Shown here: positions 48,793-59,834 of the stretch, one piece after another
Layout of the letters: every line of letters starts with the position of its first letter
Numbering within the stretch: the stretch's first letter is position 1
Source: Daphnia carinata
Taxonomy: Eukaryota; Arthropoda; Branchiopoda; Diplostraca; Daphniidae
DNA: 64,000 bases
Direction: 5' to 3'
NCBI RefSeq assembly: GCF_022539665.2
Contig: NC_081334.1
Coordinates: 6,480,424-6,544,423 of the forward strand
Translations under genes and position numbers: made by a program
Notes under the pieces: model-generated
What the model saw: only the letters and a program-made list of their open reading frames with translations
What the model was told of the DNA's origin: nothing
Database searches by the model: none

Positions 48793-51325
48793 ATTTTCAT
48801 CATTGGACAAACGGATAAGTTGAAAAAAACAAAAACAGGACAAAACAACATGAATTTAAGCGCAAATATGTCTCTTTAGACCATGTCATTCAATCACCCC
48901 TCCCCTCCCAATAATTTTCAAAAAGATTATACGAAGTATTTCCTCATCGTTAATGATAATATTCGTGAGTGTGATTTTTTTTTTATTTTGCAAGTGTTTA
49001 AATGTCCCCCTTTCCCATTCCCCACAACAACATGATGGCCTTATACGAAAATCTTTTTACCGTGTTTTGATATAATTAAAAGTCCGGCTCAATGTATGTA
49101 CATATAACAACATATGACAAAAAAATATGAAATTAACAAGAGCTCGCAAATACACCGTCTTTTACATCCAAATGTTTTAAAAATGATAGCCTTTTGTGGA
49201 ACGTTAGCCAGTCCAAACGGAAACGGTCAGTTCGCTCGAGCCATCCCGTCACGGTACGAATACGGTACTTATCCTTATGTCATTCATAACGAGAAGATAC
49301 CGTAATCGTTAAAAGAAACCTATTCTTTATGAAACTGAATACCTGCTTAGTAAAAAAAAAAAACATAAAACCAAATAGACCATCACAACAGGCTGTTGAA
49401 GTCCGAATTACGGTATTTCAAGGATGAGTCTAAATTTTGTTGAAAGAACCGAGCCAAGGTTGTGCAACAGGGGAAAAAAACGGCGTCGGTATAGACAGCC
49501 AAAATAACAGTTCCGGGTTGCCCGGAAGTGGGTTCGATAACACCCACAACAAATCGAGAAGAAAGTTAAAAAAAACAAAACAACAAGGTATGGTAGGAAA
49601 CCGTGAGTTAACGCGCTCGTTGTTCCACAAACGTCACTATATAATATGCTGTGGGAAATTATTTAACTAAACAGGCAGGGATTGTAGTAAAAAAAATTGT
49701 TGAACACGTTCCCAGTGTTCTTCAAACGAGAGAAAGTGGTTCGTGAAAACAAAAGAATTCCTTAAATGAATAAATTCTTCGTGAACCAGAGTCTTGTTGT
49801 CGCCATTTCCGCATGACATGAGTTGAACGCTCGACTAATTATCAATGCAAATAACACAAACGATACCCTGTACCGAAAGAGAACAACACAATCAATGCAC
49901 CCGTATACACTTTCTTTTTTTTCCCCTTTTGATTGATACAATCACCTTCCAAGAGTTGATCTTGGTTGACTGGCCTCGATTGTCGGTCTTTCATACCAGC
50001 AACGTACCGATACGGTTGTCTAACTATTCAATTGGGATGTAGGTCTCTTGAAAAAGAAAAAAAATCAAGAGATCAAGTGGCCTATTTGCAAGTCTAGCAA
50101 TGTCTCAAAAGAATCATTCATGGAATTGGAAACTCTATACGGACAATTATCTGCAGGCATTTTACAAGACGGCAGAAAATGCAAAACAAAAACAGCTTTC
50201 CGCTCAGAGGGTTATCCATCGATCGATCAATCATTTCGATGAACATTGTAATTACATTTTGAACGGGAAGCACAATTCGTTTGGCCAGGAAATGTAAATC
50301 GGTAAGACTACCGCAATCGTAAATGTAGTGGATACGCGATTGTAAAATGCGGCTGTCACTTTCGGGACACCATAAAGTTGTTCACATGCGTAAACAACTT
50401 TATCGGCACTCTACAATCATCGAATAAAACTGAATGGACAGACAGATATTAGGGCAACGTTTTCTACGTCAAGACCCGTTTCATTGGTGAACGTGACAAG
50501 TGGTTATTCGTTTTCAAATGACTCTTATTCGAAAAAAAAACGCGCGTTTCATTCAAATGGAGAAACAACGAAAACAATTAAAAAAGCAAATTGAAGTTCC
50601 AGCTGACCTTTCGTAGCAATTAACAATTCGCTACGCCTATAAAAACGAGGACTACGCAAAACGTTTCAAGTTGATTTAGTTCTAACGGCGTAGAGAAAGT
50701 TAAAAGCACAAAAATTGCACATGTCAGGAAAATAAAAAGTTCCGTGATTTAACTACCCACCGCAGGCATAAAAATTGACTGAAAGCTTTAGTAATGAACA
50801 ACATGTTAGTAATTACCGCGGTGCTCGGCAGAGCTCGGTTAATGGTCGTACGCCAAGAAAAAAAAACAACTGATGTGATGGGCGCTAACTGGGACGCGAC
50901 AAAGTCAATTGTAAACTTGCTAGATTTTCTTTTGCATGCAGATGGGAAAATTAGTTTTCTGTTGTGCCCCTCCAACACTCAGCACGTACCATCTCCAATG
51001 GCATGAAATGTTTGTCGGAGAAAGCGCACGAAATGCCACGGTAGCGGTGATGGTCATTGAGTTATGACTTTTCGGAGGGGGGAAAAAATCGGAGAGAAAT
51101 TGAACGATGACGGCCAATGGCAGGTGGGAGCCTGCGGTAATAACAGCAACAACCACCAAGCTTCTCGTAAAGGTGTTTTTGCGCTGTCAAAATATATCGT
51201 CCAACAATCAACGAAGCACTTACGAATCCTAGAAAGCGGCACTTTTTTTTGGTCTGCATGCTACATTTTTTAAAATACCAATCTCATGTCCCACAAAAAA
51301 TCGGATTATGATAAAACCAAAATAT
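48793..51325. other. 3' region of the DOMON gene and spacer
   Basis: Begins with the probable DOMON 3' UTR (no canonical AATAAA close to the stop; candidates only further on). A TATA-like CCTATAAAAACGA (about 50636-50648) followed by TTCAAGTT some 30 bp later is a possible promoter, with only short unrecognised frames downstream. Otherwise AT-rich non-coding DNA. Confidence 0.4.
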
Positions 51326-52158
51326 TTATTCGTTTTTAACATCAACCATCAATTTTTTAAGATCTGCCGTCTGATTCGATAGAAATTGTAATTCTTCCGC
51401 AAGTTTATCCGCGTAATCTTCCGATAAATCGTCCATCCTATGTTCCAAATCTTCAACCTGTCAATTTATCAATCAGCAGGTACCACGATATAAAAAACAT
51501 GAACACCCACGTCATTTACTGAATTTTGATATAAATTTAATTTTTCATACGCGATCGTTCAGAGAGCCGATTTGGCTTGTCAAATTCTCCGTGCGGTTAA
51601 TGTCAGGGGTTTGCCAATCGGTGGCTTCAACTGAATCAAAAGAAACTTTACGTAAAATGAAACAAAAAACAAAGCCGTACTTTCAACCGCTTACTGTGCT
51701 GGTGGATGTCTACGACTTCAAGAATGAAAGGACTTTACATCGTTCCAAAAAACAAAAAGGGAAAAATGATTGGAATAAAAAATAAGCAAACGTCAAAGGA
51801 ATGCATGATTATAATCAAAATACCGAGCACTGTCGTTAGATTCCAACTGATTAGAAAGGGGAATCAAAGCACCGCTAGGATCGCGAAGTTTAAAGACAAC
51901 CTTTTCGTCGTCGACAATGTGGACCAAATTGAGCTGTCGGTAGACTTGATATTTTAGCTGGAGCGTGCTCGTCTGAGCTGGGATCGATACGCACACCACG
52001 CCTCCTGAGCCCATAATCAAATTGCAAAGTTTGAGTGGATTTGAACAGATTAAAAATGACTATTTCGAGTCTCTTAACTCACCATCGCTGATCGAGTGAT
52101 CTTCTCGCAGTTTGTTGCTTAAAAGACGAATTTGGAACCAGAGCTCTTTGTTTCGCAT
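51326..52158 (-). CDS. Small unidentified protein, ubiquitin-like plus coiled-coil pattern
   Basis: The five-exon model is 52158-52083, 52004-51831, 51715-51695, 51630-51551 and 51457-51326, 160 residues, phases consistent. The N-terminal half (ELWFQIRLL, GGVVCVSIPAQTSTLQLKYQ, VVFKLRDPSGALIPL) has the alternating strand-helix pattern of a ubiquitin-like fold. The C-terminal half is a coiled coil (EDLEHRMDDLSEDYADKL, AEELQFLSNQTADLKKLM). The order resembles vertebrate C22orf15/CXorf65-type proteins, which also end a ubiquitin-like region with an AEEL-x-LS segment, but that is a weak visual match. Exon 3 would be a 21-nt microexon. The frame is open further upstream to an ATG at 52242, so the start could be there; a TTTTCCCAG inside that stretch may instead be an acceptor of a 5' UTR exon. 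Confidence 0.55.
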
Positions 52159-52242
52159 TGTGTCACCATTCCATCCGAACAAGAACTGGGAAAATGCATC
52201 GTCTTTCGTAAAACACCGGTGCGCATGATCACGCATGATCAC

Positions 52243-53237
52243 AAAGAGTACACTACAACATGCCTTTGTTTTGTTTTAATTAAACGTAAGCTATATCAAT
52301 TTTTAAATTCCTTTTTCTGCCGTTAAGTTAACGGGTTTTTAAACTCGAAAGAATGTTGCCGAAATGCCGAAGCAGTCAAAGACACGATGGGGATATAGAT
52401 AAGGGTTTGCTATTTCTGGATTGCGGCATTTAAAAAAAGTATATATATATAAGCTAAGGCATTTGCGGTGATCAACTTTTGAAAAGGGGAACGCAAATCA
52501 AGAAAGGGCGGACCAATCGCATAACGCGCACTATCCACTGACGCTTTTTAATCAACAATTTCGGTGAAAGCCGAAGCTTTAAAGAGTCATGTAACACTTG
52601 CTCGGCGAAAAAAAAAAGAAACGCAAAAAGTCAAAACGTTCACGTAATAATGTCTGAATAGACACCACCATCGGGACGATTACCTACAATGACAGTTACG
52701 ATAAAAAAATTCATACCAATGAAACAACAACTGGGGAAATCAATACTTGTTCGCCACGTTACCATCAATAATTCATAAAGGTCGCCTGCATAACGAGGAA
52801 AGAATTTATCAAAATGGAACAAAACCATCGTATCGAACACGACGATCTTGTTTATGGAAATATTAGGACGTTACGAAAATGAAGCGATAGCAAAACGGCG
52901 CTAGACATTTGTAATTGTAAACTACTGCACACTTCAGTTTCTCTTTGCTTCTCAATCCACGAATTTGGATATAGGGCGGACGGGCTGTCAACGCAAAAGA
53001 ATTCGCACGTCACATGAATCAGTTCTGTTTTTTCTTTTTAATTATCGATCTTACTCAAAAACTGACTTTGAATAATTTCCTACATTTCGCAAGATGTAAT
53101 CTAACTCGAAAAATTTGAGGAAAAAGAAATGAAAAGGTCGACATTTGAGAAGATGGTTAATCAAAAAGCATAAATCTCTTGATTCGAAAGTAATAGCTTG
53201 ACAACACGATGCAGAAATATGTAAAAAAAAAAAATTA
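52243..53237. other. Spacer without a recognised gene
   Basis: Short alternating TA microsatellite near 52439-52451 and AT-rich sequence. No convincing exon was identified on either strand. Confidence 0.5.
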
Positions 53238-54671
53238 TCAATTTTTAAAAAGACGCGCAAACTGACGATTCAGCACAACAGTTATTTCTTCAGCCAAAAC
53301 CATCCAATGAAGGCCAAACCGATGTAGATTTTGCTTATCGGGATGATAATGAAGCAGAGCTTTTCTTAGATTCATCTTCCAATTGTTCCCCGCTGGTTTC
53401 TCCATACCATGACCCTTGGGCGGATACTTTTGGTAAATAAAAGTGATGAATTCTTCGATAGGTCTTCTTCCGGCCAATTCCAGTTCAGCCAGCTGGGTAG
53501 CTAATTGCTTACGGACAGGTGCACGGAGACTCTCACGATCCTTGTTTTCTTGCCATTGTCGCAGGGTTTTCAATCTGTTCAATCCTTTTAAACAGGGGCG
53601 ATACCATTCTTCGTTTATGGCAATTCCAATTTCAATTGCAAGTTTCTCTGCCATCTCGTAATGTTTAAGGCTTTTGTCATTTATTCTTCCCTCGTAGATT
53701 TGACCTAGTTGAACATGAGCTTTGGCCTCAGCTTCCAGCGATTGTCCCGAATGAGCAAGGTTAATGGCAGTCTTGTACCAATCGACTGCAGTCAACACAT
53801 AATCTGGCAGTTCCTCCGAATCTTGAGATGCAACACGTTCGCTCAGAGTCTCGTTCAGCGACACCTTTATCGAAATCCAGCAAGCATCGCCTTTCTCTTT
53901 CGCAAACAACGATTCAGCGACGTTCAATAACTTCTCGGAAGTCAATCGTAGTTCTTCCATTTCAGAAATCAAATAATTAAATTTTGCATCGTTAAACGCT
54001 TTTTTAGCGTGCTCGACACGAGATGGATTGTCCCGCAACAGTTTGACGGAATTGCGATGGTCGCCCGCCGCTTGCAATTCGGCAGCTTCTTCACAAATCA
54101 TGTCAGCAATGCAGAAGTAAAAAAATCCCCGGGAAAAACCTTCGATAGTTTGAAGAAAAACTTCGAATCTGCAAACTTGGTCAGAGAAAAGCTCTTCGGT
54201 ATTTTCAACATACTGAACGACGACGTCCAGCAGGAGTGTAACACACTCCGACCAAGTTTTGAGCAGATTGTCCCTCCATTCAGGAAATTTCATGTCATTA
54301 TCACTGAACTTCCATGCACGTTCAAACTGGATTAAAGCCTCTTTCAAATAATACTCAATCAGCAGTCGGGCATCTTTATGATCACTTTTTGGCAACGTGG
54401 AGATGTTGATCTTGTAATTGCTGTAAAGTCGTTTACCACATCTGAACTGTAACACTCCCAAACAATTGGTAATCGTCGCCTTTTCATCCGCAGAGATAGC
54501 AAGAGAGGAAGCCTTGTAATAGTAAGACAAAGCCTGGCTCATCCTGTGCACGTAAACAACCGATGCAAGATGATCGTTCCGCACAGTTTGATGGAAGATT
54601 TCATCTCCTTTCTTTTTCCAGCAATCAAAAGAGACAATATTGTTTGAAGATTGGCCCATTGAATTAAACAT
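53238..54671 (-). CDS. Intronless TPR-like protein with C-terminal J-domain-like segment
   Basis: A single uninterrupted 477-codon frame, unusual among the intron-rich neighbours. Most of the protein is predicted helical with repeat-like pairs resembling TPRs, for example MSQALSYYYKASSLAISADE near the N-terminus and AEAKAHVQLGQIYEGRINDK with LKHYEMAEKLAIEIG further on. The last ~60 residues resemble a J domain: NLRKALLHYHPDKQN contains the HPD tripeptide (443-445) that in DnaJ proteins stimulates Hsp70 ATPase, followed by a helix (AEEITVVLNRQFARLFK). J domains are usually N-terminal, so a C-terminal one behind TPRs is notable, though known in some families. It is divergent from KIN17, with 561 bp between start codons as a probable shared promoter. 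No specific orthologue was recognised. Lack of introns could mean old retroposition. Confidence 0.75.
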   Translation of the reverse strand: MFNSMGQSSNNIVSFDCWKKKGDEIFHQTVRNDHLASVVYVHRMSQALSYYYKASSLAISADEKATITNCLGVLQFRCGKRLYSNYKINISTLPKSDHKDARLLIEYYLKEALIQFERAWKFSDNDMKFPEWRDNLLKTWSECVTLLLDVVVQYVENTEELFSDQVCRFEVFLQTIEGFSRGFFYFCIADMICEEAAELQAAGDHRNSVKLLRDNPSRVEHAKKAFNDAKFNYLISEMEELRLTSEKLLNVAESLFAKEKGDACWISIKVSLNETLSERVASQDSEELPDYVLTAVDWYKTAINLAHSGQSLEAEAKAHVQLGQIYEGRINDKSLKHYEMAEKLAIEIGIAINEEWYRPCLKGLNRLKTLRQWQENKDRESLRAPVRKQLATQLAELELAGRRPIEEFITFIYQKYPPKGHGMEKPAGNNWKMNLRKALLHYHPDKQNLHRFGLHWMVLAEEITVVLNRQFARLFKN

Positions 54672-55232
54672 TAATTCAGGGTTGTAAAGAACAAAGACGC
54701 AACAGGACGAATTGACATGAAGAACAGTAGTGCTAGATTGGCACTTTCTACTTTTCTACGAGATGTTGTTGACGAGGGGTCAGTAAGTATGATTCATGTG
54801 ACGAGAAAAACAACTGCAAGGTCGTACACTTGCCAATTGTTTTTTTTTTCGACGCGTATCAACCGAATGAATTCATTTAAATTTAAAACTCAGAGATCTA
54901 AAAATGACGCCAAAAAAATATTGATTTTCATTTTTACATCGCCCTAATTAACTTATTTCGCCAGAATTGCTTTTTAATCGAACGAATTTTTCTTTATTGG
55001 TTTTCTTGAAAAGATAGTTTTATGAAACGATTACCAGTAGGTGGCTTCACTACGTTTTACGGATAACGACCGGTAGATGACAGTACTTAGTACTACGAAT
55101 ATGATTCTCGGTAGGTGGCACTACTGCGTCAACTACTGTCGTCTGTCGACAAAACAACCGTAGAAACGCTTGGCAAATTCGTAGATTAGGGTTTTTTAAA
55201 AATACAATTCAAAGTTTGAAGAATAGAAAAAA
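54672..55232. promoter_or_regulatory. Shared divergent promoter region, TPR/J-like gene and KIN17
   Basis: 561 bp lie between two start codons on opposite strands. No TATA box was seen at proper distance from either, fitting housekeeping promoters. No coding sequence is supported in between. Confidence 0.45.
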
Positions 55233-56632
55233 ATGGGAAAAGCTGAAGTTGGGACACCAAAATGGCTTGGAAACAAAATGAAGTCAAAAGGTTTGCAAAA
55301 ATTGCGCTGGTATTGTCAAATGTGTCAAAAACAATGCCGAGACGAAAACGGTTTCAAGTGTCACACAAGGTTTGTTTCTAACGAACGGCAAAATTGAGTG
55401 GGAATTCATGTTATTTTTTGTTTTTACAGTTCTGAATCCCATCAAAGGCAACTTTTACTCTTTGCTGACAATTCCCGCAAGTATCTTGACGAGTTTTCCC
55501 ATGAATTTGAAAAAGACTTCCTAAATCTGCTAAGGAGACAATTTGGCACCAAGAGAGTTCACGCCAATGTGGTTTATCAAGAATACATCCGTGACAGAAA
55601 CCACACACATATGAATGCAACAAAATGGACTTCATTAACAGGACTCTGCAAGTACCTGAGTCGTACTGGCAAAGTTGTGGCTGATGAAACAGAAAAGGGT
55701 TGGTTTATAACCTACATTGACAGAGATCCAGAAACTATTGCAAGACAAGAAGCTCTAGCCAAAAAGACAAAGATGGATAAAGATGATCAAGAAAGAGTGA
55801 CTCATTTTATTGAGAAACAAGTACAAAAAGGTAAACAAGAAGGAGAAGAGGAGGAGGCTGTCTACACTGAACTCAAAAGGGAGAATCCAGAAGAAAAAAT
55901 ACAAATTCAATTGGGTTCAAAAATCAAAAAGGAAGAAGTTCAGCTTGTGCCATCAAGTAGCTTTGCAGACAAAAAAGATGTAAAACCCGGCAAATCCTCT
56001 GATGCCGATGATTCGACTTTCAAAATGCCTTACAGTAAGGATATCAAAAAAGAAAAGACAACCGAAAAACGAAAGCTTTCGGCGTTAGATGAAATTATGC
56101 GGGAACAAGAAGCCTCCAAGGAAAAATCTGGCAGGAAAGATTATTGGCTGACAGAAAATATAGTTGTTAAAGTGGTTACCAAATCGCTTGGTGACAAGTA
56201 CTACAAGAAGAAGGGATTCATCAAGCAAGTTATTGACAAGTACGGGGCTATGGTAACCATGATCGATACTGGCCATACATTGAAACTTGACCAGTCACAC
56301 TTAGAAACCGTTATTCCAGCTGAAGGTATATATATTTTTCCTCAATTAAAATGGAAGAAAAAAATATTTCCTCTCATGATTTTTCTATCTAGGACGAACA
56401 GTCATGGTCGTTAACGGTGCCTACCGCGGCTACCGAGCCGTGCTAAAAAGCCTCGATGCAAAAAATTTCTGCGTCACGATAATAATTGATTCGGTATTGA
56501 TTTTTGAAATGTCATCTATTACCTATTAGTTATTACATTTCCTTGTTTTCTTACTGATTACAGGGGCCCGTCAAAGGACGAGTTGTGGAAGGCGTTCAAT
56601 ATGAAGACATTTGTAAAATCCACACCGAGTGA
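55233..56632 (+). CDS. KIN: KIN17 DNA/RNA-binding protein
   Basis: Four exons, 55233-55369, 55430-56325, 56393-56493 and 56564-56632, encode 400 residues (human KIN17 has 393). The protein starts MGKAEVGTPKWLGNKMKSKG, diagnostic of the family. A C2H2 zinc finger is formed by Cys28, Cys31, His44 and His50. It is followed by the conserved winged-helix-like domain (FEKDFLNLLRRQFGTKRVHA to KGWFITYIDRDPE), a charged linker with nuclear signals (KKEKTTEKRK) and the C-terminal tandem SH3-like region with KOW motif (GRTVMVVNGAYRGYRAVLK). KIN17 is a conserved nuclear protein linked to replication, repair and splicing. The stop lies 31 bp from the stop of the convergent MYND gene, so their 3' UTRs should overlap. 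No lesions were seen. Confidence 0.95.
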
Positions 56633-56663
56633 CTCGACACCAGAATACACGAATTGCTTTTTG

Positions 56664-58384
56664 TTATTTCGCGCATTTTTTCCTGACAACAGTAATGTAC
56701 TGGTTTTTGAAAATGATTGGCGATTCTTCTTCGCTAACAAAATTTCTGCAGGGCCGTGAACTGCGATAGGGGTTCTTTTGCGGAGGCATAAGAATCTCTA
56801 AAGGCTCTCGGCTAGCGTCTTGGAGGCGTTTTAGATCCAAGGGGGCCTCAGCTGCAGTATAGGCCGTCAAAATAAGAGGCACACCCTCCTTCGGAAAATA
56901 TAAGGTATCAGTTGAATCCCAAAACATACTGTTGATACCGTTAAAGTGTTACTTTTAAGAGACACGGTAAAGTTTTTGCCCACGAATCTGATCCTTGAAA
57001 GCCAGTCTGTCGGTAAAGTCCGCAGTTAAACGCAACAACAACATCTGGACGAATATAGTTCTTGCTTTTTACGAAATCGTGGTAAAACGTGTTCGGCTGA
57101 AAATCACAGATAAAATGTTTGTTGTTGCGTTCGCAATGAGGACAACGCAGATCATCGTCCCAAGTGCCGGACGGAACTCCTGTCAATTCCGGGCCGGTGA
57201 AAGTTATGTAAAGTGATTTCAAGGCCGGAAGGGTATTCAAGAAGAAAACATCCCACTTGGCCAAATTATTACCTGCGTTATCAAAAGAATGGATTCGCTT
57301 TTCTGTTTCAAATAAGTGCAACAAGATTTCTTACATTCAAAAGGCAATTCGGCCCCAACAATGTGAACGACAAGAGATTTGCGATCGCCCAATAGTGGAA
57401 TGCCATCCGTTAATTTGGCCGCTTCCTGGAGGCCCCAGAGAACGGTCAATGGATAAGATGCGAATTCGGTCAATAAAGTAAGAGAATTTCTTCCCATTGC
57501 AAAAGCCCCCATTGCACCGACCATTCTCAGGACTAGAAATTCCTGTTGAATCAGTTACGAGAAATTTTTAAGGCGAATGTTACCATAACGATCTTGTGCA
57601 ACTGACTTTAAGCGATGGAGGAAATTCTTCAAAACTGTCCAACAGCTTGTGAGGTAGCATACAATCGATACGTCCTTTTTTTGATTGTTCAATATTGAGA
57701 TCTAAAAGAAGTTTCAAGTCCTTACACCATTCTTCATGGGATTTTGATTGATGCTGATCACAGCAGTAGAAAAACGAGTGGCAACCACTGCATTCATTAA
57801 GTTTAGTTCCGTCATCCATACGACACTGATCGCATACGCGTGGATACAGAAACATTTCCTGCTCATAAGGTTGCATGGGTCGCTATATCGATCAAAATAA
57901 AAAATAAACCGGTAGAGACCGAGTGTTGAAACGAAACGAATAAAAAGAATTACGGTTAAGGATTTTTCCACGCGGACCATTAAATTGTAACGGAAAGCTT
58001 TCCAACTTTCAGGGCTTAGATTAAGCTTTGACACGTCACTGAACAAGCTTGGCCGGCCCTCTTTTCGCAAAACTTGTTGAACGACTTTGCAAAAATCCTG
58101 AGCATTAAAAAAAGGAAAAATACGGGAATGTACCACGAAATTTTATATCAAGACTGATATACCTTATGTTGAGCCCAATGTTCTTTCTGATGAGCCAGGC
58201 CACAGTATGCAATCATTCTGCAGCCAGAACAACTCAATAACTTGATTTCGCTGCTTGGCTCTGACTCGTGACGCATGGCTTTACAAACGTGGCAAGAATT
58301 TGGAATAAAAATTGGTCTAATTTGACCTTCTTCATTCTCTACACCATCAAAGTACAAAAGATCAAGAGTACACAATTCAGTCAT
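56664..58384 (-). CDS. Two-MYND-finger protein of the MSS51/ZMYND type
   Basis: Exons (high to low): 58384-58163, 58097-57954, 57882-57607, 57542-57335, 57272-56966, 56928-56664, total 473 residues with phases intact. The first MYND-type zinc finger lies in exon 1-2 (CHVC at 31-34, then CSGCRMIAYCGLAHQKEHW), the second in exon 3 (CDQC, CSGCHSFFYCCDQHQ). The C-terminal region has the MSS51-like motifs VVHIVGAELPFEC, KWDVFFLNTLPALKSLYITF, GPELTG and PLILTAYTAAEAPLDL. Yeast Mss51 acts in mitochondrial COX1 translation; the animal relatives are poorly understood. An apparent frameshift near 57330 is resolved by a 62-nt intron (57273-57334). The last intron would be only 37 nt, so that boundary is less certain. 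The frame is open upstream to an ATG at 58441, adding MTRFLSFSKRIFLHLSHF, a possible mitochondrial presequence. Confidence 0.8.
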
Positions 58385-58441
58385 TGTAAAATGACTTAAA
58401 TGTAAAAAGATACGCTTCGAGAAAGACAAAAACCGAGTCAA

Positions 58442-59834
58442 CCTTCCGTCACAACTTCACGAAAACGAAGACGTTGAAGCCTAATATTCTGCGTACGAAC
58501 AGCATCCGACCAATCTATTTATATAACTAAACTCCCCTTTTAGTTCGCCCCGCGTGTCGGCCATGTTTTTCATCGGTTAACGCAGCAAAGGCGGGAAAAA
58601 CTTTTCTACTTCCAGAAAAAAACTGACACACTCTTTTAGGATCGTAAAATTGTTTCAAAATTAAACAACTTGCGTCAAATATGTGGATGCAAACGAAAAA
58701 TAGTCCCTTCACTTCAGTGAATAACTATTTGCTTCAAATCAGTCGGCGAAAAGAAAATTTCAACATGCCTATTTGGCGCCAAAACCGTTGGCAGTGACAT
58801 AGGATACATTGGGGTGAATGTAACAATTCAACTCTTGATCATCCATGATACGAAATTGGATGATATACTAAATACATGCAAAATAAAACATTTTTAATTT
58901 TTCCTACCGTGATACGTCCCATGGATGGTCGCTGTTCAGAGGATATTTCGGATTCCACGTAGTCTTTCCACGTCGTCATCAATTGAAGACCAAAGACCAT
59001 TGTTAATCCACTTTCCAACCAAAATGGAACACCTCAGGTCAAGGAAAAGAGTTATCTCCATCAAGTGGGCCATAAATCATGAAGCATTTCACTCTACAAA
59101 CATAAAGAAATAATAATGAATGTAAGGTTTGTTCGACAGTTCATTTACCTAACATATTTCATTTTCCAACAGAATTACTTGTGGCTACCCACAAATACTA
59201 GCCAAATCTGATAACTAGTGTGTGAAGCTTTAAAATATTTTCACAATGGCATAGATATGCTGTCTATTAGACAGAATAACTTTCAGAAGCTCCCTTTGCT
59301 CATCAGCGAAGGAGAACAAATGTGCACAGCCATGGTATACATCAACAGCAAGATTCTTTATCAGTTGTCCTCATTGTTGGAAATTTTTAGCATGTAAATA
59401 GTCAAGTTTGTAGGTGAGAAAGAAGAAGAGAAAAGGTGAAATCATGAAAGATTGATAAGTTTTTGTCTTTAAACGTACCATTCTAATAGGAAGATTTCAA
59501 GTGTGAAACACACCCACGTGCTGGAGCATTCAATTTTGCCTTTGATGCTTCCCGTATTTCCTACGTCCACAAATAACCACTTCATATGGAAGTACAAGGA
59601 ATTCTCAAGTTTGAATCTTCTCCTCGTTGCGCCTTAATTTGGCGGCCTCATAGTGGAAGCTCCCGGCAAGAATGGGCTTTCGTTATCTGAAAGCATATAG
59701 CGTGAAATCGTCTGCAACTTTTAGGCCCTCTGGTGAGTGCCTGTAGATTTATTGATTTTTAGGATCTGAAGTGTGTAGGACATTTTGACATTTGACGGAA
59801 AAGTTGCTTTCGTGGACGTTTAAAAGAAATAAAA
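58442..59834. other. Divergent intergenic region between the MYND gene and AVL9
   Basis: About 1.4 kb between opposite start codons. No recognised exon. It should contain both promoters; no TATA box at convincing spacing was found. Confidence 0.5.

Noticed and set aside
50636-51006. TATA-like promoter with a 70-codon frame downstream
   Set aside because: The frame has no recognisable features; the TATA match alone is not enough.
57273-57334. Apparent frameshift in the MYND gene
   Set aside because: A 62-nt GT-AG intron here joins FEC directly to NNLAKWDVFF in frame, so no lesion is needed.
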